The position numbers were made by a program, and so were the translations under genes. Of a stretch of 56,519 nucleotides of DNA, positions 1 through 8,918 are shown one piece after another. The stretch's first letter is position 1. The number at the start of each line of letters is the position of its first letter. The stretch is taken from NCBI GenBank assembly GCA_002753185.1, contig PDZX01000023.1:1-56519 (forward strand). Direction: 5' to 3'. Origin of the DNA: Magnetococcales bacterium WMHbin3. GTDB lineage: Bacteria; Pseudomonadota; Magnetococcia; Magnetococcales; Magnetaquicoccaceae. Below the pieces are notes generated by a model. The model was given only the letters and a program-made list of their open reading frames with translations, ran no database searches and was not told where the DNA came from.

Positions 1-3000
1 CGCCGCCGCCCCCACCGCCGCCGCCACAACCTGTCTTTGCGCCCGGCACCACGTTGTCCCTGGCCCTGGCCGAGGAGGTGTTGACCAGAGGCTACCGCTT
101 CGCCGCCACCGACGCGGTCAAGGTGGTGGCCACCGGCGCGGAATTGGCGAATCTGGCCTTTGCACGCTACTCCACCGCCAGTATCGGCGGGGCCAGCGTG
201 ACCCTGGACGCCAGCGACGACACCGTGGTGTTGAACCACTCCCAGGTTTCGGCGCTGCTCGCCTCCGGACTGAAATTCGCGCCCAACGACGTGGTCCGGC
301 TGAGTGACACCGGCGCCAACCTGGTGAGTGCCTCCCTGTCCGGTGCCAACGCCTATGCGACGACGGCCAGTCTGGGTGGCGCCAAGGTGCTCCTGGACGC
401 CACCGACAATCTCGTCACGCTCAACGCCGCCACCGCCATCGCCCTCCTGAACGCCGGTACGACATGGGATGCCTCGGATGTCCTGAACATCACGGGCAGC
501 GGCACGGCGTTGTCCACCCTGGATTGGACCAACCTGACCAAACTCGGCGGGGCCGGACTCTTCCTGGACGCCTCGGACAACAGCGTCACCCTCACCGTGG
601 CGCAAGCCAACCTGCTGCGTAGCGCCGGCGTCAAGTTCCATGCCAGCGACTCCCTCACCCTGGTCGGGACCGGCGCGGAACTGGCCGGGTTGACCCCAGG
701 CGATTACACCAGCGGCTTGCGCTTTTCCGGCATCACCCTGGATGCCAGCGACAACAAGGTATCCCTGACCATGGCGCAAGCCGATGCCCTGATCACGGCG
801 GGCGTCAAGTTCGCGGCCAGCGACCAGGTCTTTGTTTCCGGCAGGGGGTTGGATTTTACGACGCTCACCAGCGGCAAATACAACACGTCGGCCCTGGGTG
901 GCGCCAGCGTCAACCTGGATTATTCCACAACCGCCGAGCAGAACATCGTGAAGTTCGGAGCGGGCGACGACATCATCCGGGTCGTGGACCGCACCGCGCC
1001 TTTCCGGGTCTTCATCGATGGCGGCGCGGGCACCGATACCGTGGTGATCAGCTTTCCCGGCGTGACCGATGTGGACAGCTTCACCGAGCGCGGGGTGGCG
1101 AACAATACGGGGTATTACCTGCATGACGACCGAGGCTGGTCTATTCTGATCACCAATGTGGAAAAAGTGCAATTCGGCCTGAACACCACCGTTTATCAAA
1201 TCCACGCCGCATCCTCGAACACGTTTCTCTCCAGCGGCGGCGTCGGTGGTGACGGCAATTATTTCTACTCCACCAACGCCAACAAGGCGGTCATGATGGA
1301 GTCGGATGTGACAGGCATCGCCTATGACCTGGAATTCTTCTCCATGGATGCCTCCCAGGTGTTGAGCGCCGCCATGCCGGCGACCCTGGTCGGCACCGGG
1401 AAGAACGACCAGATCGTGGGCACCGCCGGGCCGGATACCATTACTGCCGGCAAAGGCATGGACTATGTCCTGCCGGGCGAGGGGAACGACCGGGTTTACC
1501 TGGGCGCGGGCAATGACGTGGTGTACGTGAAAGCCTCGGACCTGGCCGGTGACATCCTGGATGGCGGCACCGGTGCGGACTGGCTCCATTTCGGCCTGCA
1601 GGGCGGGGCCGCCATCAATTACACCCTCTCCAACACCGGCAACATCACCGGTTTCGAGAACCTCTACGGCTCCACATCTGCGGATTCCCTCTCCGGCGAT
1701 GGCGGCAACAACCAGATCCGGGGCGGCGGCGGCGATGATGTCGTGTATGGCTATGCCGGCAACGACTTCCTGTACGGCGATGACGGGATGGTCTTCTCCA
1801 ACGCCGCCGGCATCGCCCACAACCTGACCAATGCCGCTTCCGCGACCGTCTCCGGGAACGATGTCCTGAACGGCGGCGACGGCAGGGATATCCTGGTCGG
1901 CGGGGCCGGCAACGATACCCTTGGCGGGGATGCGGGGGACGACTATCTGGTCGGTGGCATGGGCAAAGACACCTTGACGGGTGGGGCGGGGTATGATCGA
2001 TTCGTTTTCCTGAGTCCCAACGAGGCGGTGGCGAGTGCTGCGGACGCGGATGTGATCACGGATTTCGATCCGAACGACGACTTCATGATTGTGTCCACCG
2101 CCAGTTTCGGTGGTTCCTCCTCTTTCCCGACCAACGTCGCCTACAACGAAACCGGATTGACTTCCAGCAGCAATGCCGTCACGGTGGATCAATATTTGAG
2201 CACCGTGGCGAATGTGCTTAATATGTCAACACCTTACTTCACGACTTTGGCCTACACGGAAAACGGGACCACCAGCTATTACCTGATCTACGACGACGAC
2301 TCCAGCGTGAACGGGGCCAAGTTCCTCGCCAAGCTCGAAGGCACCGGACTCGCCAGTAATATGACCAATGTTTATGGAACGCTGTGGATCGACGATAGCG
2401 GCGTGACCATGACCCAGTCGTCCACTCTGGGAATCGATACCGTGCAATTGGATCTGGGGGGCAACGATACCTGGAATTATTCCATTGCCAACGCTTCCCA
2501 TACGGCGCTCAAGATCTACTCCCCCACCAACGATCCCCTCAACGATCTGATGGTGGAAGGCAGCGCGGCAAACGCACCCGCGTTTCTCTCCAGCAACAGC
2601 CTGAATCTGATCGGAGGAGTCGAGCAGATCCAGCTCACGATCGAAGGCAGCACCCAGAAGGTGGCTGGGCTGAGCGAGATGGAACAGTTGACCAGCAATT
2701 CGGATGCGATCTATGTGTTGACCGGCGATTCCGGTGGCGCCTCTGTCAACGACACCCTCGACTGCACCAGCAACGCCCTGTCGAACGCGAAATGGATCTA
2801 TCTGTTTGGCGGGGCCGGGGATGATTCGCTCACCGGCAGTTCCGGCACGGATCGTCTGTATGGCGGCAGTGGCGCCGACACCATCCAGGGCGGCGCCGGC
2901 AATGACTCCCTCTTTGGCGGTCTCGGCAACGACACCATGCAGGGCGGCGACGGCAACGATCTCATTCATGGCGGATTCGGGCAGGACACGCTGTATGGCA

Positions 3001-3449
3001 ACGCGGGCGCGGATATCTTCCGCTTCGAGTTGTTCGCCGGGGAGGCGGCCAGTCTGGAGAGTCTCGCCGATGTCATCGTGGATTTCACTCCGGGCGAAGA
3101 CCGGATCGAAGTCAGCGATTACGTGCCGAACGCGCCCAATTCCACCGATCTGAATTATACGGATGGGATCCGCTTTGCGAAATTCTCTTACTCCGGAGCC
3201 AATATCAATGGCGGCGGGGTGGAGCAGGCGGCCATCAATGCCGGGGTCGAGGCCGGGAAGAGCTATTTCGCGCTTTTGTCGTTCAACGATTCAAGCGGCA
3301 ACGATTCCGGGACCTACCTGATCTACGATCCCAGTACCAGCGCGACTAACGATATCAAGATGTTGACGAAATTTCAGAGTGTGGATGCCAATGCCTTCAC
3401 GCATACTGACTTCAAGTTTAATGACTCGGTGTATGATCATCCCGTTTGA
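1..3449 (+). CDS. RTX-type calcium-binding secreted protein, 5' end missing
   Basis: The frame is already open at base 3 with a run of prolines, so the true start lies upstream. Four to five repeats of about 57-63 residues follow (about 54-930), each carrying an LDASD-like core and a 'GVKFAASD'-like segment. Glycine/aspartate nonapeptide blocks of the RTX type (GGxGxD) lie at about 1400-2010 and 2810-3010. Each RTX block is followed by a serralysin-like C-terminal segment (DVITDFDPNDD and DVIVDFTPGED) and a YLIYD motif. RTX repeats fold on calcium outside the cell, and such proteins leave by type I secretion with a C-terminal signal. The TolC/ABC/HlyD set directly downstream is the likely exporter. 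No catalytic domain is visible, so an adhesin or surface-layer role is inference. Confidence 0.9.
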   Translation, partial: PPPPPPPPQPVFAPGTTLSLALAEEVLTRGYRFAATDAVKVVATGAELANLAFARYSTASIGGASVTLDASDDTVVLNHSQVSALLASGLKFAPNDVVRLSDTGANLVSASLSGANAYATTASLGGAKVLLDATDNLVTLNAATAIALLNAGTTWDASDVLNITGSGTALSTLDWTNLTKLGGAGLFLDASDNSVTLTVAQANLLRSAGVKFHASDSLTLVGTGAELAGLTPGDYTSGLRFSGITLDASDNKVSLTMAQADALITAGVKFAASDQVFVSGRGLDFTTLTSGKYNTSALGGASVNLDYSTTAEQNIVKFGAGDDIIRVVDRTAPFRVFIDGGAGTDTVVISFPGVTDVDSFTERGVANNTGYYLHDDRGWSILITNVEKVQFGLNTTVYQIHAASSNTFLSSGGVGGDGNYFYSTNANKAVMMESDVTGIAYDLEFFSMDASQVLSAAMPATLVGTGKNDQIVGTAGPDTITAGKGMDYVLPGEGNDRVYLGAGNDVVYVKASDLAGDILDGGTGADWLHFGLQGGAAINYTLSNTGNITGFENLYGSTSADSLSGDGGNNQIRGGGGDDVVYGYAGNDFLYGDDGMVFSNAAGIAHNLTNAASATVSGNDVLNGGDGRDILVGGAGNDTLGGDAGDDYLVGGMGKDTLTGGAGYDRFVFLSPNEAVASAADADVITDFDPNDDFMIVSTASFGGSSSFPTNVAYNETGLTSSSNAVTVDQYLSTVANVLNMSTPYFTTLAYTENGTTSYYLIYDDDSSVNGAKFLAKLEGTGLASNMTNVYGTLWIDDSGVTMTQSSTLGIDTVQLDLGGNDTWNYSIANASHTALKIYSPTNDPLNDLMVEGSAANAPAFLSSNSLNLIGGVEQIQLTIEGSTQKVAGLSEMEQLTSNSDAIYVLTGDSGGASVNDTLDCTSNALSNAKWIYLFGGAGDDSLTGSSGTDRLYGGSGADTIQGGAGNDSLFGGLGNDTMQGGDGNDLIHGGFGQDTLYGNAGADIFRFELFAGEAASLESLADVIVDFTPGEDRIEVSDYVPNAPNSTDLNYTDGIRFAKFSYSGANINGGGVEQAAINAGVEAGKSYFALLSFNDSSGNDSGTYLIYDPSTSATNDIKMLTKFQSVDANAFTHTDFKFNDSVYDHPV

Positions 3450-3495
3450 CGGGAATGCTACTGCAAGGAAATTTCTAACAAAGATGGAGCGATCG

Positions 3496-4893
3496 ATGAG
3501 CAGGTTGGGTGGTCCTTTTCGGCTGGGAGCCGCGCTGGTGGCGTGCGTGCTGATGGTCCCGTTCTCCGCGCCGCGCGCCGAGACGTTGCGGGAAGCAGTG
3601 GAGCGGATCCTGGAACGGCACGACCGCATCCAGGCGGCGGAGTCCGATATGTCGGCGAGCGACGAGCGGGTCAAGGAGCGGTTTTTGACCAGTTATCTTC
3701 CCAATGTCAGCGTTACCGCCAACTACGGTCACAACCGCCGCATGAATAAAGCCTCCGGGGCCGATACCGACATGGAACCCAGGGAAGTGGATGTGCGCAT
3801 GACCCAGTTGCTGTGGGACTTCGGCAAATCCGGGGCCAACGTCGATGTGGCGCGCAAGCAGCGCGAGCAGATGCGCTCCGCCGTGGAAACGGCCCGCCAG
3901 ACCCTGATTATGGACGCGGCCACCGCCTATTATCAGTTGAGAAAAGCAAATAATATCATCAAATTCGCCAAACAGTCGGTGGGGAACATCCAGCGTCAGG
4001 GCGAGGTCGAGGACGCGCGGGTCTCCCTGGGACGCGGCTATTCCACCGATGTGCTGCAAGTCAAGGCCCAGCTCTCCGGGGCCAAGGCGCGCGAGGTCCA
4101 GGGGCAGGGGGCGGTGGCGCAAGCCGAAGAGCGCGTGCGCACCATCTACCTGCGCGAAGCCCCGGAAGTGCTCAAACTGACCCCTCCGGACGAGTCGTTC
4201 CTGAGCGCCCTGCCCAAGAATATGGGCGATGCCGTGGTCGCCGGGGTGAAGAACAATCCCCAGCTCAACCAGCTCCTCAAACTGACCGACATGCTGGAGG
4301 CCCAGAAGAAGAGCGTGGCCCGCAACAACTTCATGCCTACCATTCAGGGGGTCGTGGAACGGAAATTCAAGGACAAGGTCGATGGGGTGGACGAGTTCGA
4401 AATGGAAACCCTCGGCAAGGTGGAACTCACCTATACCCTGGGACTCGCGCTCCCCGGCGTCCACGGCATCCGGGCCGCCACCCAGGACCTGGAGGCGGCG
4501 AAAAACCGCTATGACGACACCCGCCGCACCATCGAGGAACAGGCGCGGGTGGCCTGGCACAACTTCAATACCGCAAAGGCCAACGCGGAACTGCTGAACA
4601 ATCAGGCCAATCTGGCGGAAAAATTCCTCGAACTGGCCCGCGAGGAGCGCAAAATGGACAAACGCACCCTGCTCGACATCCTGAGCGGGGAGACCGCCCT
4701 GATCAACGCCCGCTCCGACGCGGCGGCCGCCGACCACGACGTGATCATCGCCGCCTTCACCCTGCTGCAGACCATGGGCGCCCTGGAGCCGGGCCTGCTG
4801 GACAGCAAACACGCCAAGGCCAAGCCGGCGGCCAGCGGGAAAACCGAACTCCCCAGGGACAAGGTTCCCGGCAACGGCCCCGCCGTCAAGTGA
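3496..4893 (+). CDS. TolC-family outer membrane efflux protein of type I secretion
   Basis: 465 residues from the chosen ATG. It begins with a signal peptide (MSRLGGPFRLGAALVACVLM, cleaved near PRAE) and continues as a long helical protein with the twofold TolC pattern. This includes the LWDFGKSG segment and a coiled region ending in the LLDILSGETALINA stretch. TolC trimers form the outer membrane and periplasmic tunnel of type I secretion. I chose ATG 3496 because GGAG lies 7 bases upstream and the signal peptide then starts cleanly; ATG 3484 in the same frame is possible. It follows the RTX gene by 46 bases and precedes the ABC gene by 19 bases, so the three are probably cotranscribed. The C-terminal tail is rich in Lys, Ala and Pro. 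Confidence 0.9.
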   Translation: MSRLGGPFRLGAALVACVLMVPFSAPRAETLREAVERILERHDRIQAAESDMSASDERVKERFLTSYLPNVSVTANYGHNRRMNKASGADTDMEPREVDVRMTQLLWDFGKSGANVDVARKQREQMRSAVETARQTLIMDAATAYYQLRKANNIIKFAKQSVGNIQRQGEVEDARVSLGRGYSTDVLQVKAQLSGAKAREVQGQGAVAQAEERVRTIYLREAPEVLKLTPPDESFLSALPKNMGDAVVAGVKNNPQLNQLLKLTDMLEAQKKSVARNNFMPTIQGVVERKFKDKVDGVDEFEMETLGKVELTYTLGLALPGVHGIRAATQDLEAAKNRYDDTRRTIEEQARVAWHNFNTAKANAELLNNQANLAEKFLELAREERKMDKRTLLDILSGETALINARSDAAAADHDVIIAAFTLLQTMGALEPGLLDSKHAKAKPAASGKTELPRDKVPGNGPAVK

Positions 4894-4912
4894 TCTCGAG
4901 TCCTTAACGGAC

Positions 4913-6586
4913 ATGTCGGTTCTGCTCAGGCAGTTGTTCGCCCGTCCGCTGTTCGCCATGGAACTGCTGATGGTCACCTTGTGCGTGCATGTGCTGGGGT
5001 TGGCATCCTCCATCTACACCATGCTGGTCCTGAACCGGTATGTGGCCCATGGCCTGGATGCCACCCTGGTCACCCTGACCAGTGGAGCGGTGGTGGCCGT
5101 GGTGCTGGAATACGGGTTCCGCCAGGTCCGCCTGAAGCTGGCGCAAGGGGTGACGGTACGGCCCGACTACCGCCTGGGGGTGCGGGTCTTCGACCGGATT
5201 CTGACCACCGGCGCCGCCACCCTCTACCGCTTGCCCCCCGGCGAGCAGCGCGAGATCGTCTCCAGTCCGGGGGTGATCGGCCGCATCCATGGCCCGGCCA
5301 ATCTGGTGGGCCTGCTGGATGTGCCGTTCGCCTTGCTGTTCGTCGTGATCCTCTTTTTTCTGGAATTCTGGCTCGGCTGTGTGGCGGGGGGATTCATCGG
5401 CGTGGCCCTGCTGATCTCCATGCTGGGGCACCCGCTGCTGCGCGCTCCCATGCGCGAGCTGTCCAAGGCCACCGCCGAGGCCGGGGCCATGGGCGGGGCG
5501 GCCATGCGCGCCGTGGACGGGGTGCGCGCCTTCAATGCCCAGTCGTTCCTGCGCGAGCGGTTCCGTCATCGCCAGGAGGCCCTGGCCCGCATGCAGCGCG
5601 GGGTGGAGGGGCGGCGGGAACGGATCCAGACCGCCACCCAGAGTCTGGGAATTCTTATGAGTATTTTTATGATTGCCGTGGGGGCCAAACTGGTGGTGAC
5701 CGGCCAGATGGATGTCGGGCTGCTGGTGGGGGCCAACATCCTGGCGGGACGGGCCATGGCGCCGATCCTGCGCCTCTCCCAGTTGGGGGCCTCCCTGGCC
5801 GAGGCGCGGCGGGCTTTCGAGACCCTTGGGGTCTTTTCCCGCGCGTCCCTGGAACGGGCCGGCGGGGTGGAGTTGCGCGCCTTTGCCGGTCGTCTGGAAC
5901 TGCAAGACGTGGCCTTCGCCCACGAGGAGGGGAGCGATCCGCTTTTCGAATCCCTGTCGTTGACACTGCCGCCCGGGGCCTCGCTGGTGGTCTCCGGGGC
6001 CAACGGGACCGGCAAGACTACCCTGGCCAGGATCCTGCTGGGGTTGCTGGAGCCGGTGCGGGGGCAGTTGCTGGTGGACGGGGTGAACCTGGATCAGCTC
6101 TCCCTGGCGTGGTGGCGGCGGCAGGTGATCTATCTGCCCCAGGAGCCGGATTTCTTCGAGGGGACGATCCGGGAGAATCTGACCGCCTTCAACCCGGAGT
6201 TGAGCAACGAGCGCCTGAACGCCATCATCGCCGAGGCGGGGTTGACCGCTTTTCTGCACGCCAGCCCGAAGGGGCTGGATACCCCGATGCTCAACGGCGG
6301 GGCGCAGTTGTCGCTGGGGATCCGCAAGCGGTTGGCCCTGGCGCGCGCCCTGACCGGGGAGGGGCGCATCGCGGTCTTCGACGAGCCGATGGAGGGCATG
6401 GACCATCCGGGCCGCGAGGCGGTGAGCGGGGTGCTCAACCGCATGGCCCGTTCCGGTCGCAGTGTGATTCTACTTTCCCATGACGCCGAACTGATTCAGG
6501 GGGCGGACATCTTCCTGAATCTGGACCGCAAGCCGGTGCCGGAGTTGCGTCTCAAAGCGTCGGGGAACGCCGGGGGGGCGCGATGA
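4913..6586 (+). CDS. type I secretion ABC exporter (permease-ATPase, PrtD/HlyB-like)
   Basis: 557 residues. The membrane domain (about 1-310) has hydrophobic segments near 14-40, 50-65, 130-172 and 245-280, and it is fused to one ATPase domain. Walker A is GANGTGKTT (362-370), the Q-loop is in YLPQEPDFFEG (about 407-417), Walker B is IAVFDEP (486-492), the D-loop is GMD and the H-loop is LLSHD (His 523). The family signature LSGGQ is replaced by LSLGI (466-470), which is unusual. There is no N-terminal C39 peptidase domain, which fits export of an RTX protein with a C-terminal signal. The gene overlaps the adaptor gene by 4 bases (ATGA). It probably pumps the upstream RTX protein across the inner membrane. 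Confidence 0.92.
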   Translation: MSVLLRQLFARPLFAMELLMVTLCVHVLGLASSIYTMLVLNRYVAHGLDATLVTLTSGAVVAVVLEYGFRQVRLKLAQGVTVRPDYRLGVRVFDRILTTGAATLYRLPPGEQREIVSSPGVIGRIHGPANLVGLLDVPFALLFVVILFFLEFWLGCVAGGFIGVALLISMLGHPLLRAPMRELSKATAEAGAMGGAAMRAVDGVRAFNAQSFLRERFRHRQEALARMQRGVEGRRERIQTATQSLGILMSIFMIAVGAKLVVTGQMDVGLLVGANILAGRAMAPILRLSQLGASLAEARRAFETLGVFSRASLERAGGVELRAFAGRLELQDVAFAHEEGSDPLFESLSLTLPPGASLVVSGANGTGKTTLARILLGLLEPVRGQLLVDGVNLDQLSLAWWRRQVIYLPQEPDFFEGTIRENLTAFNPELSNERLNAIIAEAGLTAFLHASPKGLDTPMLNGGAQLSLGIRKRLALARALTGEGRIAVFDEPMEGMDHPGREAVSGVLNRMARSGRSVILLSHDAELIQGADIFLNLDRKPVPELRLKASGNAGGAR

Positions 6587-7872
6587 GCCGGGAAGAGGAG
6601 ATCGACGACGGGGTGGGGTGGACCCATCACCTGCTGGTGTTCTGGTTTCTCGCGGTGGCAGGGGCGTTGACCGTCTGGGGATCGTGGGGGATGCTGGACG
6701 TGGTGAGCTTCGCCCAGGGTGAGGTGATCCCCTCCACGCAGATCAAGCAGGTGCAACACCTGGAGGGCGGGGTGATCCGGCGCATCCTGGTGCGGGAAGG
6801 GGAGTCGGTGCGCAAGGGGCAGACTCTGGTGGAGCTGGAGACCGCAGCCAGCAACGCGGACGTGGGAGAGATCACGGCCCGCCTGGCCTCTCTGGAGGTG
6901 GACAATCTGCGCTTGCAGGCCGAGGCGACCGGGGCCGCGACGTTGACCTTCCCGCCCGCCATGAAGAACGCCCATCCCGATCTGGTGCGCCGCGCCGGGG
7001 AACTGTTCACCAGCAACCGCCACCGGCGGGAGGAGAAGCTCGTCAGCCTGCGCGAAAGCATGGCCGGCCAGCGTCAGACCGTGCAGGAGATTCAGGCGCG
7101 CATCAAGAACAACAAGAAGCGGTTGACCCTGGTGGAGGAGCAGGTCTCTATCAGCATGAAATTATTGGAAAAAGATATCACGAACCGCTATGCCCATCTG
7201 GAACTGCTCAAGGAGTCCGCCTCCCTGAACGGCAAGATCGAGGAGGACGGCGCCAGCATTTTGCGGGCCGAGGCGGCCTTCAAGGAGGCGCAGGCCAACC
7301 TGGCGGCGGTGGGCCACGAATTCGAGGAGGCGGCGCGGGAGAAACTGGCGGAAAACCGGCGGCAATTGACCGAATTGTCGGCCCGTTTGCAGAAGTTTCA
7401 GAACAATCTCTCCCGCACGGTGCTGACCGCGCCGGTGGATGGGGTGGTCAAGACCCTCTACCTGGTGACCGAGGGGGGGGTGATCCCGCCGGGGGGCACG
7501 GCCATGGATCTGGTGCCGGGGGAGGACCGTCTGGTGGTCGAGGCCAAGTTGCCCATCGGTGATATCGGTTATGTGAGCGTCGGGCAACATGCCTTCATCA
7601 CCCTGGCCACCGACGACGCCGCCCGCTTCGGCAAGCTGGAGGGGACCGTGGTCAACATCAGCCCGGACGCCCTGGCCACCAAGGAGGGGCAGCCCTACTA
7701 CAAGGTGCGGGTGGAGACCGAGCAGGCCTTTTTTCAAAAAGGTCGCATGCAGTACCGGCTGTTTCCGGGCATGATCGTGCGTTGCGGGATCCTCACCGGG
7801 CAGCGCTCCGTGCTCGAGTATGTTTTTTATCCCTTGCAGAAATTCTTTGATCCAGCCTTGACGGAAAGGTAA
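6583..7872 (+). CDS. HlyD-family membrane fusion adaptor of type I secretion
   Basis: 429 residues. A short cytoplasmic N-terminus leads into one membrane helix (about 16-38). A lipoyl/barrel-sandwich half follows with the family motif HLEGGVIRRILVREGESV (about 59-76), then a long coiled-coil hairpin (about 130-280) and the second half-motif ending in TAPVDGVVKTL. A C-terminal beta-barrel region carries the GDIGYVSVGQ segment. This periplasmic adaptor joins the ABC exporter to TolC. The ATG overlaps the stop of the ABC gene, so translation is probably coupled. Confidence 0.93.
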   Translation: MSREEEIDDGVGWTHHLLVFWFLAVAGALTVWGSWGMLDVVSFAQGEVIPSTQIKQVQHLEGGVIRRILVREGESVRKGQTLVELETAASNADVGEITARLASLEVDNLRLQAEATGAATLTFPPAMKNAHPDLVRRAGELFTSNRHRREEKLVSLRESMAGQRQTVQEIQARIKNNKKRLTLVEEQVSISMKLLEKDITNRYAHLELLKESASLNGKIEEDGASILRAEAAFKEAQANLAAVGHEFEEAAREKLAENRRQLTELSARLQKFQNNLSRTVLTAPVDGVVKTLYLVTEGGVIPPGGTAMDLVPGEDRLVVEAKLPIGDIGYVSVGQHAFITLATDDAARFGKLEGTVVNISPDALATKEGQPYYKVRVETEQAFFQKGRMQYRLFPGMIVRCGILTGQRSVLEYVFYPLQKFFDPALTER

Positions 7873-7877
7873 AATTG

Positions 7878-8918
7878 ATGATAAAAAGATTCATGATGAT
7901 CCTGGCATGCGTGTCGCTGGGAGGGTTGGCGCAGGTCCCGGATAGCGTGGCCAAGCCGCGCATGACCCTGGAGGAGGCCAGGGAGCAGGCCGAATCACAG
8001 ATGGATCTCATGCTGTTTCGCATCAAGATGTTTCATCACGAGGTGCGGGCAACAATGATTTCAAGTGTTGAATTACCGGTTTTCAAGGAGTATTTTCTGC
8101 TGCCGGAATCCCGCGCCACCACCATGAACGAGTTGGGAGTGGCCCAGTTTTCCAAGCGGCAGATCCAACTGCGCAAGAAAATGGAAGCGTGGTCCAGGGT
8201 ATTGTACAAGCGGTTTCCCATCGGCGAGGCCTGTCTGATCGATCACGCGGGCCTGGAACATCTGCGGGCCGTGAACGGCAAGGTGGAAGAGGAACACATG
8301 TTCTCCAACAGCGAAGCGGATGCGCCGTTCTTCGCCCCTTCGTTCCGGCTGGCGGCGGGGGAGGTGCTGGCCAGCGACCCCTACATGTCGCCGGATTCGC
8401 TGCGCTGGGTGATCGCCTATACCTCGCCGGTGGTGCTGGAGAACGGCGAGAAACCGGCGTTTTTCCATTTCGAGGTCCCCCTGGACGTCTACGGCAAGGT
8501 CATCGCCAGCAAGGATTTCAGCTACTCCAGGGCGCTGGGAAAATATCAACTGGACAAGGAGGAGGAGGGGTGGTTCTTTCTGCTCGACAAGTCGGGATTG
8601 CTGCTGGCCGACAGTCGGCGGCCGATCCGCACCGAAATGCGCAAGAAGCCCGATTCCTCCGGCAATCGCGATGACGGCGATTACGCGTTGCGGGAGAAGT
8701 TGGTCGATTATCTGCCCGACGTGGCGTCGATCAGCAACGATCCCGGTTTTCTGGAGGCGACGGTCAAAATGCGCAACGGCGAGAGCGGCGAGGTCCATCT
8801 GACCTTGAACAAGCGCGCCTATATCCTTTTGTACCGGCCGATTCCGGGGCGTCCCTGGTCGTTGGGTCATTTGGATCCGGTGGGGGGGGCCGGTTTTTGG
8901 GAACGGGAGAAGCGCTGA
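7878..8918 (+). CDS. exported Cache/PDC-like sensor domain protein
   Basis: 346 residues, beginning with a signal peptide (MIKRFMMILACVSLGGLA). The mature part is a stand-alone extracytoplasmic fold. A helical section (about 35-125) is followed by an alpha/beta section with 'DPYMSPDSLRWVIAYTSPVV', 'HFEVPLDVYGKVIA' and 'GWFFLLDKSGLLLADS', which looks like the Cache domain of chemoreceptors and kinases. No transmembrane signalling output follows, so it would act as a periplasmic binding protein or enzyme accessory. ATG 7878 is preferred over the adjacent TTG because GGAAAGG lies just upstream. It starts 5 bases after the HlyD stop, and its own stop overlaps the next start (TGATG). A role in sensing or regulating secretion is inference. 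The last codons contain a run of eight G. Confidence 0.6.
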   Translation: MIKRFMMILACVSLGGLAQVPDSVAKPRMTLEEAREQAESQMDLMLFRIKMFHHEVRATMISSVELPVFKEYFLLPESRATTMNELGVAQFSKRQIQLRKKMEAWSRVLYKRFPIGEACLIDHAGLEHLRAVNGKVEEEHMFSNSEADAPFFAPSFRLAAGEVLASDPYMSPDSLRWVIAYTSPVVLENGEKPAFFHFEVPLDVYGKVIASKDFSYSRALGKYQLDKEEEGWFFLLDKSGLLLADSRRPIRTEMRKKPDSSGNRDDGDYALREKLVDYLPDVASISNDPGFLEATVKMRNGESGEVHLTLNKRAYILLYRPIPGRPWSLGHLDPVGGAGFWEREKR

